Shown here: piece after piece, positions 31,736 to 41,340 of the stretch
Layout: each line of letters begins with the position of its first letter
Numbering within the stretch: the first letter of the stretch is position 1
The notes under the pieces: model-generated
Database searches by the model: none
Told to the model about the DNA's origin: nothing
The model's input: only the letters and a program-made list of their open reading frames with translations
Program-made: the position numbers and the translations under genes
Assembly (NCBI GenBank): GCA_964440115.1
Contig: CAYTPV010000003.1
Location: 310,001-374,000 of the forward strand
DNA length: 64,000 bases
Source: JAEWWD01 sp964440115
GTDB lineage: Bacteria; Bacillota; Clostridia; Christensenellales; CAG-138
Direction: 5' to 3'

Positions 31736-33067
31736 CTAACCTTCGAGCGCAGCGGTTGCCTTTGTGACAGCTTCGTCCATGGCGGAGTCGATGTCGCGTC
31801 CTTCAAATATGACCTGCATGAAGGCCGGCTGTATGCAATCGTAATCGATCGTCGTCCACTCTGCGATGATCGGGCGCGGACGGGCGTATTCGAGCGCTTT
31901 GACGAACACCTGCTTGCGGGCGTCGTTCTTGATGATTTCCTGTTCGCCGGCATCAACGCGGGCGGAGGTGCGCATGTAAGCGTCCATCATGGGCAGGCTG
32001 TTCTTGCCGCTGATGAAATCGATCCAGGCATACGCAGCATCCTGCTGTACGGAATTCTTGTTGATGACCCAGTGACCGCCGCCGAGCGTGGTAGCCTTTG
32101 TGGTCTTTGCGGGCAGTTCCGCAATGCCCCATTCAAAGCCGAGGTCCGGCTTGCTGGAGAGCTTCTGCAGCAGAACGTCCATGCCCTCGCACATTGCAAA
32201 GGACTGGTTTTCAAAGCCGGCAGCGAGTTCATCCCAGGATTTCCAGGTCAGGGACGCTTCGGGGATGACTTTATCCACCGTCAGCAGGTTGAGGAAGAAC
32301 TCAACGGATTCATGGCCAGCTTCATTGTTGAACATAATCTTGCCCTGATCGTCGAGGATATCGCCGCCGTTCTGCCACAGCCACGGCAGCCACTCAAAGG
32401 AGCCGCCCCAGCCGCCCATAAGACCCAAGCCAGCCTTGCCGGCTTTGGTGATGGCGATGGCGTCGTTGCGGAATTCGTCCCAAGTCTTGGGGGGCGCTTC
32501 GGGATCAAGACCCGCATCCTTGAACATGGTCTTGTTGTAGAAGAGCACCATAACGTCCGCGTGGAAGGGGACGCCGTAGATTTCGTTGTTCCAGGTCGCT
32601 GCCTGAATGGTGCCGGGGAAGAACTCGTTCTTCTTATCGCCGAGCTGTTTGGTCAGCGGAACGATGAGATCCATGGCCGCAAGCTGCGGTACCCATACGT
32701 TATCGGAGAGGATGACGTCCGGTCCGCTGCCGCCCTGTGCGGCCTGAATGTACTTATCGCGATAGGAGCTGCTGCCATAGGGCACCGGCGTGAACGTAAC
32801 GGTGACGCCCGGGTTCGCTGCCGTGAAATCCTTGGTCAGCTTTGCGATGGCAGAATTGTCGCCGTCCTTGTAGAACTCTTCGTATACCCATACGTTGAGG
32901 TCCGCCTTGAGTGCGGGTGCGGGAGCGGGGGTTTCAGCGGCTGCGGGGGTCGCTTCGGGCGCAACCGGAACCTCAGTCGCGGCCGGGGCAGCGGGCGCTG
33001 CGCAGCCGGCTACGAACATCAGACACATAGCCGCTGCGATGATCGCTGTGAACAGCCTTTTCTTCAT
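31736..33067 (-). CDS. Extracellular sugar-binding lipoprotein of ABC importer
   Basis: A 443-residue family-1 solute-binding protein. The signal peptide MKKRLFTAIIAAAMCLMFVA ends in lipobox VAGC (Cys22). An Ala/Pro/Glu-rich linker to about residue 52 and a MalE-like two-lobed domain follow (DLNVWVYEEFYKDG, YIQAAQGGSGPDVILSDNVW, GGGHWVINKNS). It captures an oligosaccharide or sugar outside the membrane and delivers it to the two permeases. First gene of the importer operon. The 515-bp upstream region 33068-33582 shared with the sensor kinase shows no clear gene. Confidence 0.95.
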   Translation of the reverse strand: MKKRLFTAIIAAAMCLMFVAGCAAPAAPAATEVPVAPEATPAAAETPAPAPALKADLNVWVYEEFYKDGDNSAIAKLTKDFTAANPGVTVTFTPVPYGSSSYRDKYIQAAQGGSGPDVILSDNVWVPQLAAMDLIVPLTKQLGDKKNEFFPGTIQAATWNNEIYGVPFHADVMVLFYNKTMFKDAGLDPEAPPKTWDEFRNDAIAITKAGKAGLGLMGGWGGSFEWLPWLWQNGGDILDDQGKIMFNNEAGHESVEFFLNLLTVDKVIPEASLTWKSWDELAAGFENQSFAMCEGMDVLLQKLSSKPDLGFEWGIAELPAKTTKATTLGGGHWVINKNSVQQDAAYAWIDFISGKNSLPMMDAYMRTSARVDAGEQEIIKNDARKQVFVKALEYARPRPIIAEWTTIDYDCIQPAFMQVIFEGRDIDSAMDEAVTKATAALEG

Positions 33068-33582
33068 CTCTTTCTCCTCCAGTCATTTTAATCAGAGGCT
33101 GGGAACGGTAAACTCCGGCCGTTCCCGCCGGACTGAACATGGGTGCATGCCGCAATTTGCGGCGCGAACGCTTTGTATGAAACGAAGGTATGGATGATTT
33201 TACCGCAGGGATTTGAAGGAACGCCGCAACACCCTGCATTTTTTATACAACGTCGGGCTTTGCTCTGTTGGTGATACAACGGCAATCGCCCTAAATATGC
33301 CAGTTTTTTCATGTTCGCATTTGCTGAGTTAGGCAGGTCTGCAATTCCAGAAATTCTTGTTTCACCAAGTATATAATCTTTGCTATACTGGATGAAGTAA
33401 TAAAATCATGGGAATGCACGACGATTTTTTTCAGTTTCGGACGTAGGGGCGCATCGTATTTGCCGCCGATGAATACAAATTTGAGCCAATGTATCATAAA
33501 ATTTAGGTCCGGGACAAACCGTTCCCGCATGACTACAAATCACAACCCGTGAATACGCTTCCCCCTGAAAGGAAACAAAATC

Positions 33583-35286
33583 ATGTTCCGTTTTAAAAAA
33601 AAAGGCCTGAGCGTACGGCAGGCGCTGCTGTTGTTTTTTTCTGTCAGCGTCATGATACCGCTGACATTTTTCATGTTCCTGTATTCGAGCAAGCTCAACA
33701 GTTATCTCAAACAGATTGAAAACGAAGCTGCCATGCAGATCGTTTCCAACAATGCGGACCAGCTTCGTTCCATCGTGGAACGCATCAGCTATACGGCCGC
33801 TTCCATCTGCAACGACCGCTCCATACTCAAAAACATCAATGTCGTGACGACCTCCCCCGAATCCAGCTTCGGCTATCTTGCGCGGGACACCATACTCACG
33901 CAGATGCGCAGCACAGCGGCTTCCACGCTGTACGGGCTAAACCCGAGGCTGTATATCATTACCAACGCCGGACAGATTATCACGCTCGATTACACGGCGC
34001 TCGGCGAAGAGACCGACCCGCCCGATTTCAGCGAGTATTTCGTACAGGAACGCGTGATGTGGGATAATATTCTCAGCCCCGGCAAAAACACAGACTTTAA
34101 TTCCACCTGGCCGATCTACAACAATCAAAAGAAAATTGCCGCCTATCTTGTCATCGTCATCCCCGGGGAAGATTTCTGGGGTACGCTTTCCTACCATCCC
34201 CTGCTCAAATACGAGCAGCAGATATTCAGCCGCGGCAAACTCATCGCAACCAACGCCACAATGCAGTCCGAAGCAGAAAAAACCACCCGATTCAGCCGTA
34301 CCATGCAAAACTGGGGCATAGAGCTTGCGGTTACCATCCCCACAGAGACATTTCTTGCACGGCCAAGCAGCCAGATGAGCCTGTTCGTCGTGTATTTCCT
34401 GACGATGACCGCGTTTTTGCTCATCATTATAGGCATACTGTCCAATTATATCACACACCCGCTCTTATCCGCCGTTCGCCAGCTCCAGAATATACGGGAG
34501 GGGGATTATTCCATAGTCCCCAACAATGGCCGCATACGCGAGATTGTTGAAATCAAGGGCAACCTCAACGAGGTGGCGGTGCATATCGACGAGCTCATCA
34601 CAAACGTTCGCGAGGAATCGCAGTTAAGGGAAAAATTGTATTACGAGTCGCTTATGGCCCAGATCAACCCGCATTTTTTGTATAACTCGCTCAACAGCAT
34701 CAAATGGATTTCCACGCTCAACGGCAATACGCTTGCGGCGGAAATGCTGGGCAAGCTTGGCAATATACTGCACTATTCATTCGACAGCAGCCAATATTCC
34801 ATCAGCATAGCGCAGGAGATCGCGTTCCTCAACGATTATGTCGCCATGCTGCGACTGCGTTACGGCAACAGCATCGAATTCACGGTGGATATCGACCCGG
34901 TGCTGTATGATACGACGATACCGCGTTTCTGCTTGCAGCCGCTCATTGAAAACGCGTATATGCACGGCCTCTTCGCGCGGCCGGAGGGGCATATTGCGCT
35001 CACCGCAGCAATTCAGGAAGGAAAAATCATACTCACGGTATCCGACGACGGGGCGGGCATGGATGAACAAACGGCGGCGCAGGCTCTAAGCGGCACAAGC
35101 GGACGCAAAATATCCGGCTCGGGCATCGGCTTGCCAAATGTGCATAATCGTATACAATTGTTATATGGTCCCTCTTACGGTCTTCACATATCTTCCAAGC
35201 CGAATGAGGGCTGCGCCATCGACGTCATACTGCCTTATCGGACGCAGCAGACGAAACAAACGGACAGGCCCCCGTGCACCCTATAG
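33583..35286 (+). CDS. YesM-type sensor histidine kinase
   Basis: A 567-residue membrane sensor. It has a first helix at about residues 14-30 (LLLFFSVSVMIPLTFFMF), a large extracellular dCache-like region, a second helix near 270-290 and a HAMP linker. The His_kinase domain has YYESLMAQINPHFLYNSLNS (phospho-His) and the ATPase N and G boxes LQPLIENAYMHG and SDDGAGMD..GIGLPNVHNR. It is divergent from the sugar-binding protein and 20 bp ahead of its response regulator. This pairing typically controls the adjacent carbohydrate importer. Confidence 0.93.
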   Translation: MFRFKKKGLSVRQALLLFFSVSVMIPLTFFMFLYSSKLNSYLKQIENEAAMQIVSNNADQLRSIVERISYTAASICNDRSILKNINVVTTSPESSFGYLARDTILTQMRSTAASTLYGLNPRLYIITNAGQIITLDYTALGEETDPPDFSEYFVQERVMWDNILSPGKNTDFNSTWPIYNNQKKIAAYLVIVIPGEDFWGTLSYHPLLKYEQQIFSRGKLIATNATMQSEAEKTTRFSRTMQNWGIELAVTIPTETFLARPSSQMSLFVVYFLTMTAFLLIIIGILSNYITHPLLSAVRQLQNIREGDYSIVPNNGRIREIVEIKGNLNEVAVHIDELITNVREESQLREKLYYESLMAQINPHFLYNSLNSIKWISTLNGNTLAAEMLGKLGNILHYSFDSSQYSISIAQEIAFLNDYVAMLRLRYGNSIEFTVDIDPVLYDTTIPRFCLQPLIENAYMHGLFARPEGHIALTAAIQEGKIILTVSDDGAGMDEQTAAQALSGTSGRKISGSGIGLPNVHNRIQLLYGPSYGLHISSKPNEGCAIDVILPYRTQQTKQTDRPPCTL

Positions 35287-35305
35287 GGCCTAAATCGGAG
35301 ACTGC

Positions 35306-36820
35306 ATGATTAAAGTTTTGATTGTAGAAGATGAATATCTGGTCCGCGTAGGGCTGCACACCTGCATCGACTGGGAAGCGCAGGGGTTTGTGCTTCTGAG
35401 CGACGCGACGGACGGTATGGACGCGCTCACAAAAATAAACGCGCTCAAGCCGGATATCGTGCTGCTGGATCTTCGGATGCCGCGCATGTCCGGTCTGGAA
35501 CTGCTGGAAAAGCTGCAGCAGCAGCACATAACGGTCAGCGTGATCGTATTGAGCTGCTGCGATGATTTTGAAAGCGTACGAACAGCGCTGCGCTACGGCG
35601 TTGCGGATTATGTCAATAAACTGACCATGACACCGGACGAACTGCTGGCGGTGCTGCGGCGTTCCGCGAGCCGGTTATCCGTGCGGCAGGATGACGCGGA
35701 GCGCTCGGATATAACGAGCGTAGGCAATCAGGCGGCGCTGGAAACGCTGTTGAAGAAGCCCTCCGCTTTTGCAGGTCCGCTTCCGGAGGGCTTTGAAACC
35801 GGACGGCTGTGCTGCCTGCTCGTTCTGCCTGTCAACGGCATGGAAGTATCGCTGAGCGTGCGAAAGAGCATGATTCAGCAGGTGCTCAAAAACGGCGGCA
35901 TAGAAAGCGCTGCCTGCGCAAGCGGCGACGCGCTGTGGGTTATGCTGCCCGGCGGAGTAGAGTACCTTCGCATTGCCACACTGCTGCGGCAGGGGTTGGA
36001 ATCCACGCTCTCCTGCCGCTGCTTCTTGGGATTTAGCCCGTTGTGGAACAAGCCTGAGGATTTGCCTGCCTGCCACAGCCTTGCTTCGCAGATCACGAAC
36101 GAACTGTTCTGGCACCGTGAAGAAGGCAGCGTGCGCACTTATGAGGAACCTCTTGCCTGCACGGAAGAGCAGCGTGAACGGTATCTGGAGCTCAAAGCCC
36201 TGCTGCACGAGCAATGCAGCATCGGCAATTTTCCGGGGGTGCTGCAGACGGCGGAAGAGTATTTTGAGTATTTTCTTTCACAGGAGACATTCCCGCAGGA
36301 GGATTTCGTCAAATTCACGCTGTCGCTGCTGGATACTTTCCCGTATGACAGGGACAGCGCGCAGGCAAAATCCTATTTTCACTATCAGGCTACCATCGTA
36401 AGGGCGCAGAGCGCGCAGACCGTGCAGAAAACATTTCTTGAATTCGTGCACCGCTACGCAGCCGATTTTTCGCTGGGTCTGCAGCATAACTATTCGCCCA
36501 TCACCACGCAGGCCATCAATTACATCATCAACAACCCATCCGCGCCGGTGCAGCTTTCGGAAGTGGCACACGCCATCAATGTTTCGGATTCGTATTTGAG
36601 CCAGTTGTTCAAGAAGGACACCGGCATGAATTTCGTTTACTATGTGCACCGCTACAAAATGCGGCTCGCGAAGCAGATGCTCGATGAATCCATGCTGATT
36701 TATCAGGTGTGCGAGAAGATAGGCTTTGAAAACAGCAGCTATTTCGCGAAGATATTCAAGCGTTTTCACGGGGTATCGCCCACGGAGTATAAAAGCAAGG
36801 GTAAAAGATCCGCACCATAA
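35306..36820 (+). CDS. AraC-type response regulator (YesN-like)
   Basis: A 504-residue regulator. The receiver domain at residues 1-120 has the acidic pair VEDEYLV and phospho-acceptor IVLLDLRMPRMSG. A long central region follows, and the C-terminal AraC double helix-turn-helix starts at about residue 400 (VQLSEVAHAINVSDSYLSQL, YQVCEKIGFENSSYFAKIF). It receives phosphate from the YesM kinase just upstream and is expected to activate the importer operon. Ribosome site GGAGACTGC. Confidence 0.93.
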   Translation: MIKVLIVEDEYLVRVGLHTCIDWEAQGFVLLSDATDGMDALTKINALKPDIVLLDLRMPRMSGLELLEKLQQQHITVSVIVLSCCDDFESVRTALRYGVADYVNKLTMTPDELLAVLRRSASRLSVRQDDAERSDITSVGNQAALETLLKKPSAFAGPLPEGFETGRLCCLLVLPVNGMEVSLSVRKSMIQQVLKNGGIESAACASGDALWVMLPGGVEYLRIATLLRQGLESTLSCRCFLGFSPLWNKPEDLPACHSLASQITNELFWHREEGSVRTYEEPLACTEEQRERYLELKALLHEQCSIGNFPGVLQTAEEYFEYFLSQETFPQEDFVKFTLSLLDTFPYDRDSAQAKSYFHYQATIVRAQSAQTVQKTFLEFVHRYAADFSLGLQHNYSPITTQAINYIINNPSAPVQLSEVAHAINVSDSYLSQLFKKDTGMNFVYYVHRYKMRLAKQMLDESMLIYQVCEKIGFENSSYFAKIFKRFHGVSPTEYKSKGKRSAP

Positions 36821-36876
36821 CAGATTGAGGGATAGTCATACAATTTCTTCACTGCTGCAAAATCCTTAATAAAATT

Positions 36877-36952
36877 GTATCGCCGCCTTAGGGCGGCGAC
36901 GAATTCTTATTTTATTTAATAGCGGGAGGGCCGCGGCCCCCCGCGCCCCCTG
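36877..36952 (-). repeat. Family B element, copy
   Basis: GTATCGCCGCC-ttag-GGCGGCGACGA, the AT middle ATTTTATTTAATAG, then CGGGAGGGCCGCGGCCCCCCG. It is inverted relative to the 37088 copy, so the two flank the otherwise empty stretch 36953-37087 within the 419-bp gap after the response regulator. Confidence 0.8.
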
Positions 36953-37087
36953 AATCGATTTCAGATTGATAGCTGCGACCCTAAAAATAATTATTAGAAG
37001 CTGTCTGTTTTGAACTCGGCTATTCCTGCCATGTCCTAAGTCCCAATCATATTTTGCTTCACGAACCATTGTGTATGTGAGCCGTCC

Positions 37088-37166
37088 TTAAGGGGGAGCG
37101 GGGGGCGAGGCCCTACCGCACCAAAACGACAGTCGTCGCCGCCTACGGGCGGCGATACACTATGAA
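37088..37166 (+). repeat. Family B element, copy
   Basis: AAGGGGGAGCGGGGGGCG, GAGGCCCTACCGC, a shortened middle, and TCGTCGCCGCC-taC-GGGCGGCGATACA. Facing the 36877 copy. Confidence 0.8.
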
Positions 37167-37170
37167 TGTA

Positions 37171-37213
37171 AAACAATTAGGGCTATCTCAGATGAAAAAC
37201 CTGAGATAGCCCC
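37171..37213 (-). terminator. Terminator of the ABC ATPase gene
   Basis: GGGCTATCTCAG (37180-37191) pairs with CTGAGATAGCCC (37201-37212), a perfect 12-bp stem, flanked by TAATTGTTTT on the minus strand and TTATTTATT on the plus strand. Confidence 0.7.
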
Positions 37214-37239
37214 TTATTTATTGTACTGCGAAAATATTC

Positions 37240-38343
37240 TTAAGCCGGGAATATGATGGAAGCCTGCGTATCCTTATCAAACAAATGCAGGCAGGTACAA
37301 TCCGGCACCAGACGCACGGTATCCATCTGCTTGAACCGACCGGGAATGCGCGCAATCAGCTTGCAGCCCTCGCTTGTGACGTTGAGATACGTTTCCGCGC
37401 CCATCAGTTCCGCGATATCCACATTTGCTTCGATTACGCCGTCTTTGGTTCCGGTTTCGTCTACCCGGATATCTTCCGGGCGAATGCCCAGTATGACTTC
37501 CTGATCCACATAGCGGGCAATCGTTTGCTCGGGCACGCGCTGTGCAAGAAGCGGCAGTCTCCAGCTTGCAAATTCAGCGTAATATCCGATAGCGCCGCGC
37601 CGAACCGTAACCGGCAGGAAATTCATCTGCGGCGTGCCGATGAAGCCCGCCACGAACTGGTTGCCGGGCTTATCGTAAAGATTCTGCGGCGTATCCACCT
37701 GCTGAATAAAGCCGTCCTTGAGCACCACGATGCGGTCACCCATTGTCATGGCTTCTGTCTGGTCGTGCGTGACGTATACGAATGTAGTACCCAGCCGTTT
37801 ATGTAGCAGTGCGATTTCCGCGCGCATGGTATTGCGCAGCTTGGCGTCGAGATTGGAAAGAGGTTCGTCGAGCAGGAACACGGCTGGATTGCGCACCATG
37901 GCGCGCCCGAGTGCAACGCGCTGGCGCTGTCCGCCCGAAAGCTGCTTGGGCTTGCGCTGCAGCAGGCCTTCGATATCGAGTATCTTTGCGGCTTCCTTTA
38001 CTTTCTGGTCGATGACATCCTTGGGCAGCTTGCGCAGCGTGAGGCCGAACGCCATGTTTTTGTATACCGTCATATGCGGATACAGCGCGTAGTTCTGGAA
38101 CACCATGGCGATATCCCTATCCTTGGGCGGCACATCGTTGACGAGGTTATCGCCGATATACAGCTCGCCGCCGGTGATTTCCTCCAAGCCCGCGATCATG
38201 CGCAGTATGGTGGACTTGCCGCAGCCGGACGGACCGACCAGCACAAGAAATTCCTTATCCTCAATATCAAGGTTGAGTTCATGCACGGCAGTGACATTGC
38301 CGGGGTATACTTTGTTGATGTTTTTGAGCTTGATGGAAGCCAT
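37240..38343 (-). CDS. Carbohydrate ABC transporter ATP-binding protein (MsmX/UgpC-type)
   Basis: A 367-residue ATPase with Walker A GPSGCGKST, Q-loop MVFQNYALYPHMTV, signature LSGGQRQRVALGRAMVRNP and Walker B VFLLDEPLSNLDAK. The H-loop is in VTHDQTEAMTMGD, and a MalK-like C-terminal regulatory domain begins near residue 240. MsmX-type ATPases energise several family-1 sugar importers encoded elsewhere, which fits the ATPase-less importer at 29.8-33 kb. The true start is ATG 38343 after GGAGG. Divergent from an AraC regulator. Confidence 0.95.
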   Translation of the reverse strand: MASIKLKNINKVYPGNVTAVHELNLDIEDKEFLVLVGPSGCGKSTILRMIAGLEEITGGELYIGDNLVNDVPPKDRDIAMVFQNYALYPHMTVYKNMAFGLTLRKLPKDVIDQKVKEAAKILDIEGLLQRKPKQLSGGQRQRVALGRAMVRNPAVFLLDEPLSNLDAKLRNTMRAEIALLHKRLGTTFVYVTHDQTEAMTMGDRIVVLKDGFIQQVDTPQNLYDKPGNQFVAGFIGTPQMNFLPVTVRRGAIGYYAEFASWRLPLLAQRVPEQTIARYVDQEVILGIRPEDIRVDETGTKDGVIEANVDIAELMGAETYLNVTSEGCKLIARIPGRFKQMDTVRLVPDCTCLHLFDKDTQASIIFPA

Positions 38344-38477
38344 TCGATTTCCTCCAATAATAAAAAATTGATGTGCTTCTGAATTTATGATATATTGCAT
38401 GCAAGGAATAACACTATAATACAGCTTGTATATGAAAATAGCGATACGAATATATTGATCTATATGGTGAACTATTG

Positions 38478-39335
38478 ATGCCGCAGGGTTTATCAATTCA
38501 AAACTTTATCACGCTGCACAATGAAAAGCTGGACTTTGCATGGGTATACCCGGCTGCAATGGGCTGCGGGCCGCTCACTGCCCCCGAAACGCTGCCCTGC
38601 GGGGATGCAACCGTGCTTTTATGCATACTCGAGGGGGAAGGCGAAGCGCAGTGGGACGGCGACGATGCAGCATACCGCGCGGGCTGCGTGCTTTGCGCCG
38701 CGCAAACGCAGACTTTGACACTGCGTCCTCAATCGCGCACGCGCTATATCTGCCTGCTGCTCAACAATGCTAAGGAATACGCTTACGCAGCCGCGTCGTG
38801 CATCGAAGCGGCGGGCAAAATGGAAAATCATTTTCTGCAGCTATGGGAACTCGCGAACACCAACCGGCTGAGTGATCTGCACACGGCTTCTTCTGCGGTG
38901 TATACGCTGATCATGAATTTGCTTGCCCTTGCTAAACCTATTGCGGGCAAAACGCTTCTGCGCGACGCAATAGCGATCATGGAAGAGGACTACCATGTTT
39001 TAAGCGGCGTGGAAGAACTCGGCGACAGACTAGGCGTAACCAAGCATCATCTTATACGACTGTTTACGGCGTATGCGGGGATATCCCCCGGACAGTACCT
39101 GCAGCAGGTGCGCATACACAACGCCAAGCTGCTGCTCAGGCACCGGGATTACAGCGTGGAAGCAATCGCCTGCATGGTAGGGTATTCGGGCAGCAATTAT
39201 TTCTGCAAGGTATTCAAGCGAGCGACCGGCGAAACGCCGGGCGAATTCCGTGATCGCAGCAGGGCTGTTAAAGAAAAGGACGAGCCTGCGCTGCTCAAAG
39301 AACTCGAACGCGTAGAGTACAGAGCTAATCTGTAA
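38478..39335 (+). CDS. AraC-family transcriptional regulator with cupin-like sensor domain
   Basis: A 285-residue regulator. The N-terminal half is a beta-rich sensing domain (VLLCILEGEGEAQWDGDDAA). The C-terminal AraC domain starts at about residue 175 (LGDRLGVTKHHLIRLFTAYA, ISPGQYLQQVRI, YSVEAIACMVGYSGSNYFC). It is divergent from the sugar ATPase gene, so it probably controls that gene or its own. A perfect 10-bp palindrome TTGCATGCAA (38395-38404) lies in the shared region beside a TATAAT (38415-38420). The ATG at 38478 follows GGTGA; a TTG is adjacent. Confidence 0.9.
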   Translation: MPQGLSIQNFITLHNEKLDFAWVYPAAMGCGPLTAPETLPCGDATVLLCILEGEGEAQWDGDDAAYRAGCVLCAAQTQTLTLRPQSRTRYICLLLNNAKEYAYAAASCIEAAGKMENHFLQLWELANTNRLSDLHTASSAVYTLIMNLLALAKPIAGKTLLRDAIAIMEEDYHVLSGVEELGDRLGVTKHHLIRLFTAYAGISPGQYLQQVRIHNAKLLLRHRDYSVEAIACMVGYSGSNYFCKVFKRATGETPGEFRDRSRAVKEKDEPALLKELERVEYRANL

Positions 39336-39365
39336 AAACGAGAAAAGCCGCAAGGAGGAATAGAA

Positions 39366-39800
39366 ATGAACAGAATTAACCTGATTTGTCTGGGCGTGCG
39401 GGATATCGTGCGTGCGCGTGCGTTTTACTGTGACGGTCTGGGGTTTACCACCCCCAGCAAAGAAAGCGACCCACGCGTCGTATTTTTCAGCAATTCCGGA
39501 ACCAGGCTGGAGCTCTATGAACTGGAAGAATTGCGGCTGGACGTTGACGAAAACAATCCTCCCGCGCAAGGCTCCGGCTTCCCGGGCATCACGCTTGCCT
39601 ACTGCGCAAAATCCAAAGAGGAAGTGGACGAGCTGTTCGCAAAAATAGAAAGCCTCGGCGGAAGCATCGCAAAACCGCCGCAAACCGCTTTCTGGGGCGG
39701 TTACAGCGGCTATTTCCGCGACATAGACGGGTATTATTGGGAAGCTGCTTACTGGGAAGGCTGGCAGTTTGATAAGAACGATATGCTCGTGATCGAATAA
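39366..39800 (+). CDS. VOC-family protein
   Basis: A 144-residue vicinal-oxygen-chelate protein. The start MNRINLICLGVRDIVRARAF and the ending YFRDIDGYYWEAAYWEGWQF, with FSNSGTRLELYELEEL and GITLAYCAKSKEEVDEL between, form the two-module fold. The first metal His is replaced (NLICLGV), so a glyoxalase reaction is unlikely and a binding or resistance role is possible. Ribosome site AAGGAGGA. It follows the AraC gene by 30 bp and may be co-transcribed. Confidence 0.85.
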   Translation: MNRINLICLGVRDIVRARAFYCDGLGFTTPSKESDPRVVFFSNSGTRLELYELEELRLDVDENNPPAQGSGFPGITLAYCAKSKEEVDELFAKIESLGGSIAKPPQTAFWGGYSGYFRDIDGYYWEAAYWEGWQFDKNDMLVIE

Positions 39801-39941
39801 ATCCCAAAGCATGGTTAATAATCACGTTTCAGCGCATCAAACGAACGTGTTGGAGCGAATGCGCTGCCAAAGGCGAACTGGTAAACACCCGCTATAAAAG
39901 ATATTTGTGCAGTTTCCCGCGCATATTAGGATGGGATGAAA

Positions 39942-39979
39942 ACGGCTCTGGAGGTTTTCTGAGCCGTCACTCTATTTTT
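39942..39979 (+). terminator. Terminator after the VOC gene
   Basis: ACGGCTC (39942-39948) pairs with GAGCCGT (39961-39967), then CACTCTATTTTTG. Confidence 0.6.
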
Positions 39980-39995
39980 GCGGGGGAAGTCCGGG

Positions 39996-40871
39996 TTGAA
40001 ACTGAAAAGCTTGCTGCACAAAACGCTGCATTTTTTTAAGAGGCTGTATATTCGCATCCGGGACGACGACGTGCCGGCGCTGGGTGCGGAATTCGCGTAC
40101 CATCTGCTGCTGTCGCTGTTCCCGTTTTTGCTGTTTGTGGCGGTGATCGCATCCTATACCCCGCTTTCGCAGCAGGCCACATTCGGCGATCTTTCCGCCA
40201 TTGTACCCACAGACGCGCTGCAGGTGGTGCAGAAAACGCTTTCCGAAATTGCCGACGGCAACCGAACCAATATCCTTTCCGTCAGCATGCTCGTCACAAT
40301 ATGGCTCGCATCCAACGGATTCGCTGCGGTGGCGCGGGGGCTGAACAAGGCTTTGGATATTGAAGAAACGAGGGGATTTATTAAGGTACGGGCGCTATCG
40401 CTGCTGTTTGTGCCGCTCATTGCGCTGGGCATACTGCTCGAAACGGTGGCGGTGGTGTTCGGAAATGTGTTGATCTGCAAAATATCCAAGGCGCTATGCT
40501 GGTCCGCCGCGGGCGTAACGTTGGTGCACACGCTGCGGTTTTTGCTGCCGCTTGTATTGCTGATCGTCATATTTTCGCTGCTGTACGCCATTATCCCTAA
40601 CCGGCGGCTCCGTATAAAACAGGTGCTCCCCGGCGCACTTTTCGCGAGCGCCGTATGGGCGCTTTCCTCATTGGCGTTTTCGTTCTATGTGGACCGCTTC
40701 GCAAACTATGCGCGGCTGTATGGCAGCCTGGGCGGGGTGGTGATACTGCTCATATGGCTGTATCTGACCAGTGTGGTGCTTCTTGTAGGTTCCGAGCTCA
40801 ACGCCGTATTGTTTTTTGATAAAGACAGACAAAAAAAAGAGCCTTCCGAGCCGTCGCCGGAAAGCGGATGA
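39996..40871 (+). CDS. YihY/BrkB-family inner membrane protein
   Basis: A 291-residue integral membrane protein with about six helices. It has the family pattern GAEFAYHLLLSLFPFLLF near the N-terminus, then IWLASNGFAAVARGLNKALD, IIPNRRLRIKQVLPGALFAS, and YGSLGGVVILLIWLYLTSVV leading to LLVGSELNAV. YihY proteins were once labelled RNase BN; the present view is a membrane protein of unknown function. The start is TTG 39996, eight bases after GGGGGA; the longer TTG frame at 39978 overlaps that ribosome site. Confidence 0.9.
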   Translation: MKLKSLLHKTLHFFKRLYIRIRDDDVPALGAEFAYHLLLSLFPFLLFVAVIASYTPLSQQATFGDLSAIVPTDALQVVQKTLSEIADGNRTNILSVSMLVTIWLASNGFAAVARGLNKALDIEETRGFIKVRALSLLFVPLIALGILLETVAVVFGNVLICKISKALCWSAAGVTLVHTLRFLLPLVLLIVIFSLLYAIIPNRRLRIKQVLPGALFASAVWALSSLAFSFYVDRFANYARLYGSLGGVVILLIWLYLTSVVLLVGSELNAVLFFDKDRQKKEPSEPSPESG

Positions 40872-40898
40872 CTTGAGTTTTCATAGAATATGCGGACA

Positions 40899-40928
40899 GC
40901 CCGCGTTGCAAACAAGTGCAACGCGGGC
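40899..40928. terminator. Perfect 12-bp hairpin after the YihY gene
   Basis: GCCCGCGTTGCA-aacaag-TGCAACGCGGGC, without a T tract. It may stabilise or weakly terminate the transcript. The remaining stretch to 41340 is AT-rich and shows no gene. Confidence 0.5.
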
Positions 40929-41340
40929 TGCGCCTTATGCGCGGTATCGCCATACTTCCATACGCAAAGCCGTGGCAGCCTTCACGGCATAGGAGATAGG
41001 GCGTATGGGGTGGTTTTCGCGCTGTTGAGAACTTTATTTGACTTACAAATATTTGCCGTCAGGCTTGGATCACAGACACTTGCACTTCCACGCCTTTGTT
41101 ACACAATTAACATATTCAACTGTATTATACTGCATATCGCATGTAAATAGGGATGCAGTCTGCACACATCAGGTGTTATTTAGCATGGTATCTGAAATAC
41201 ATCGTTATCCGTGTGCAAAGCTCACATTATATTGATAAAGCTATTCGTTGATTCGCTTAATATTTTTTTGAGTTTTTGGCCATCTATTTACAGTTCAATA
41301 AGCACTCCGGTAAAATCAGCGTATAGGATGGTGAGAGCGT

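Noticed and set aside
31679..33091. 470-codon ORF antisense to the sugar-binding lipoprotein gene
   Set aside because: The minus strand encodes an intact lipoprotein with signal peptide and ribosome site; the antisense product resembles nothing.
33309..33530. 73-codon ORF in the divergent region before the sensor kinase
   Set aside because: No ribosome site, no recognisable motif, and it overlaps the probable promoter region.
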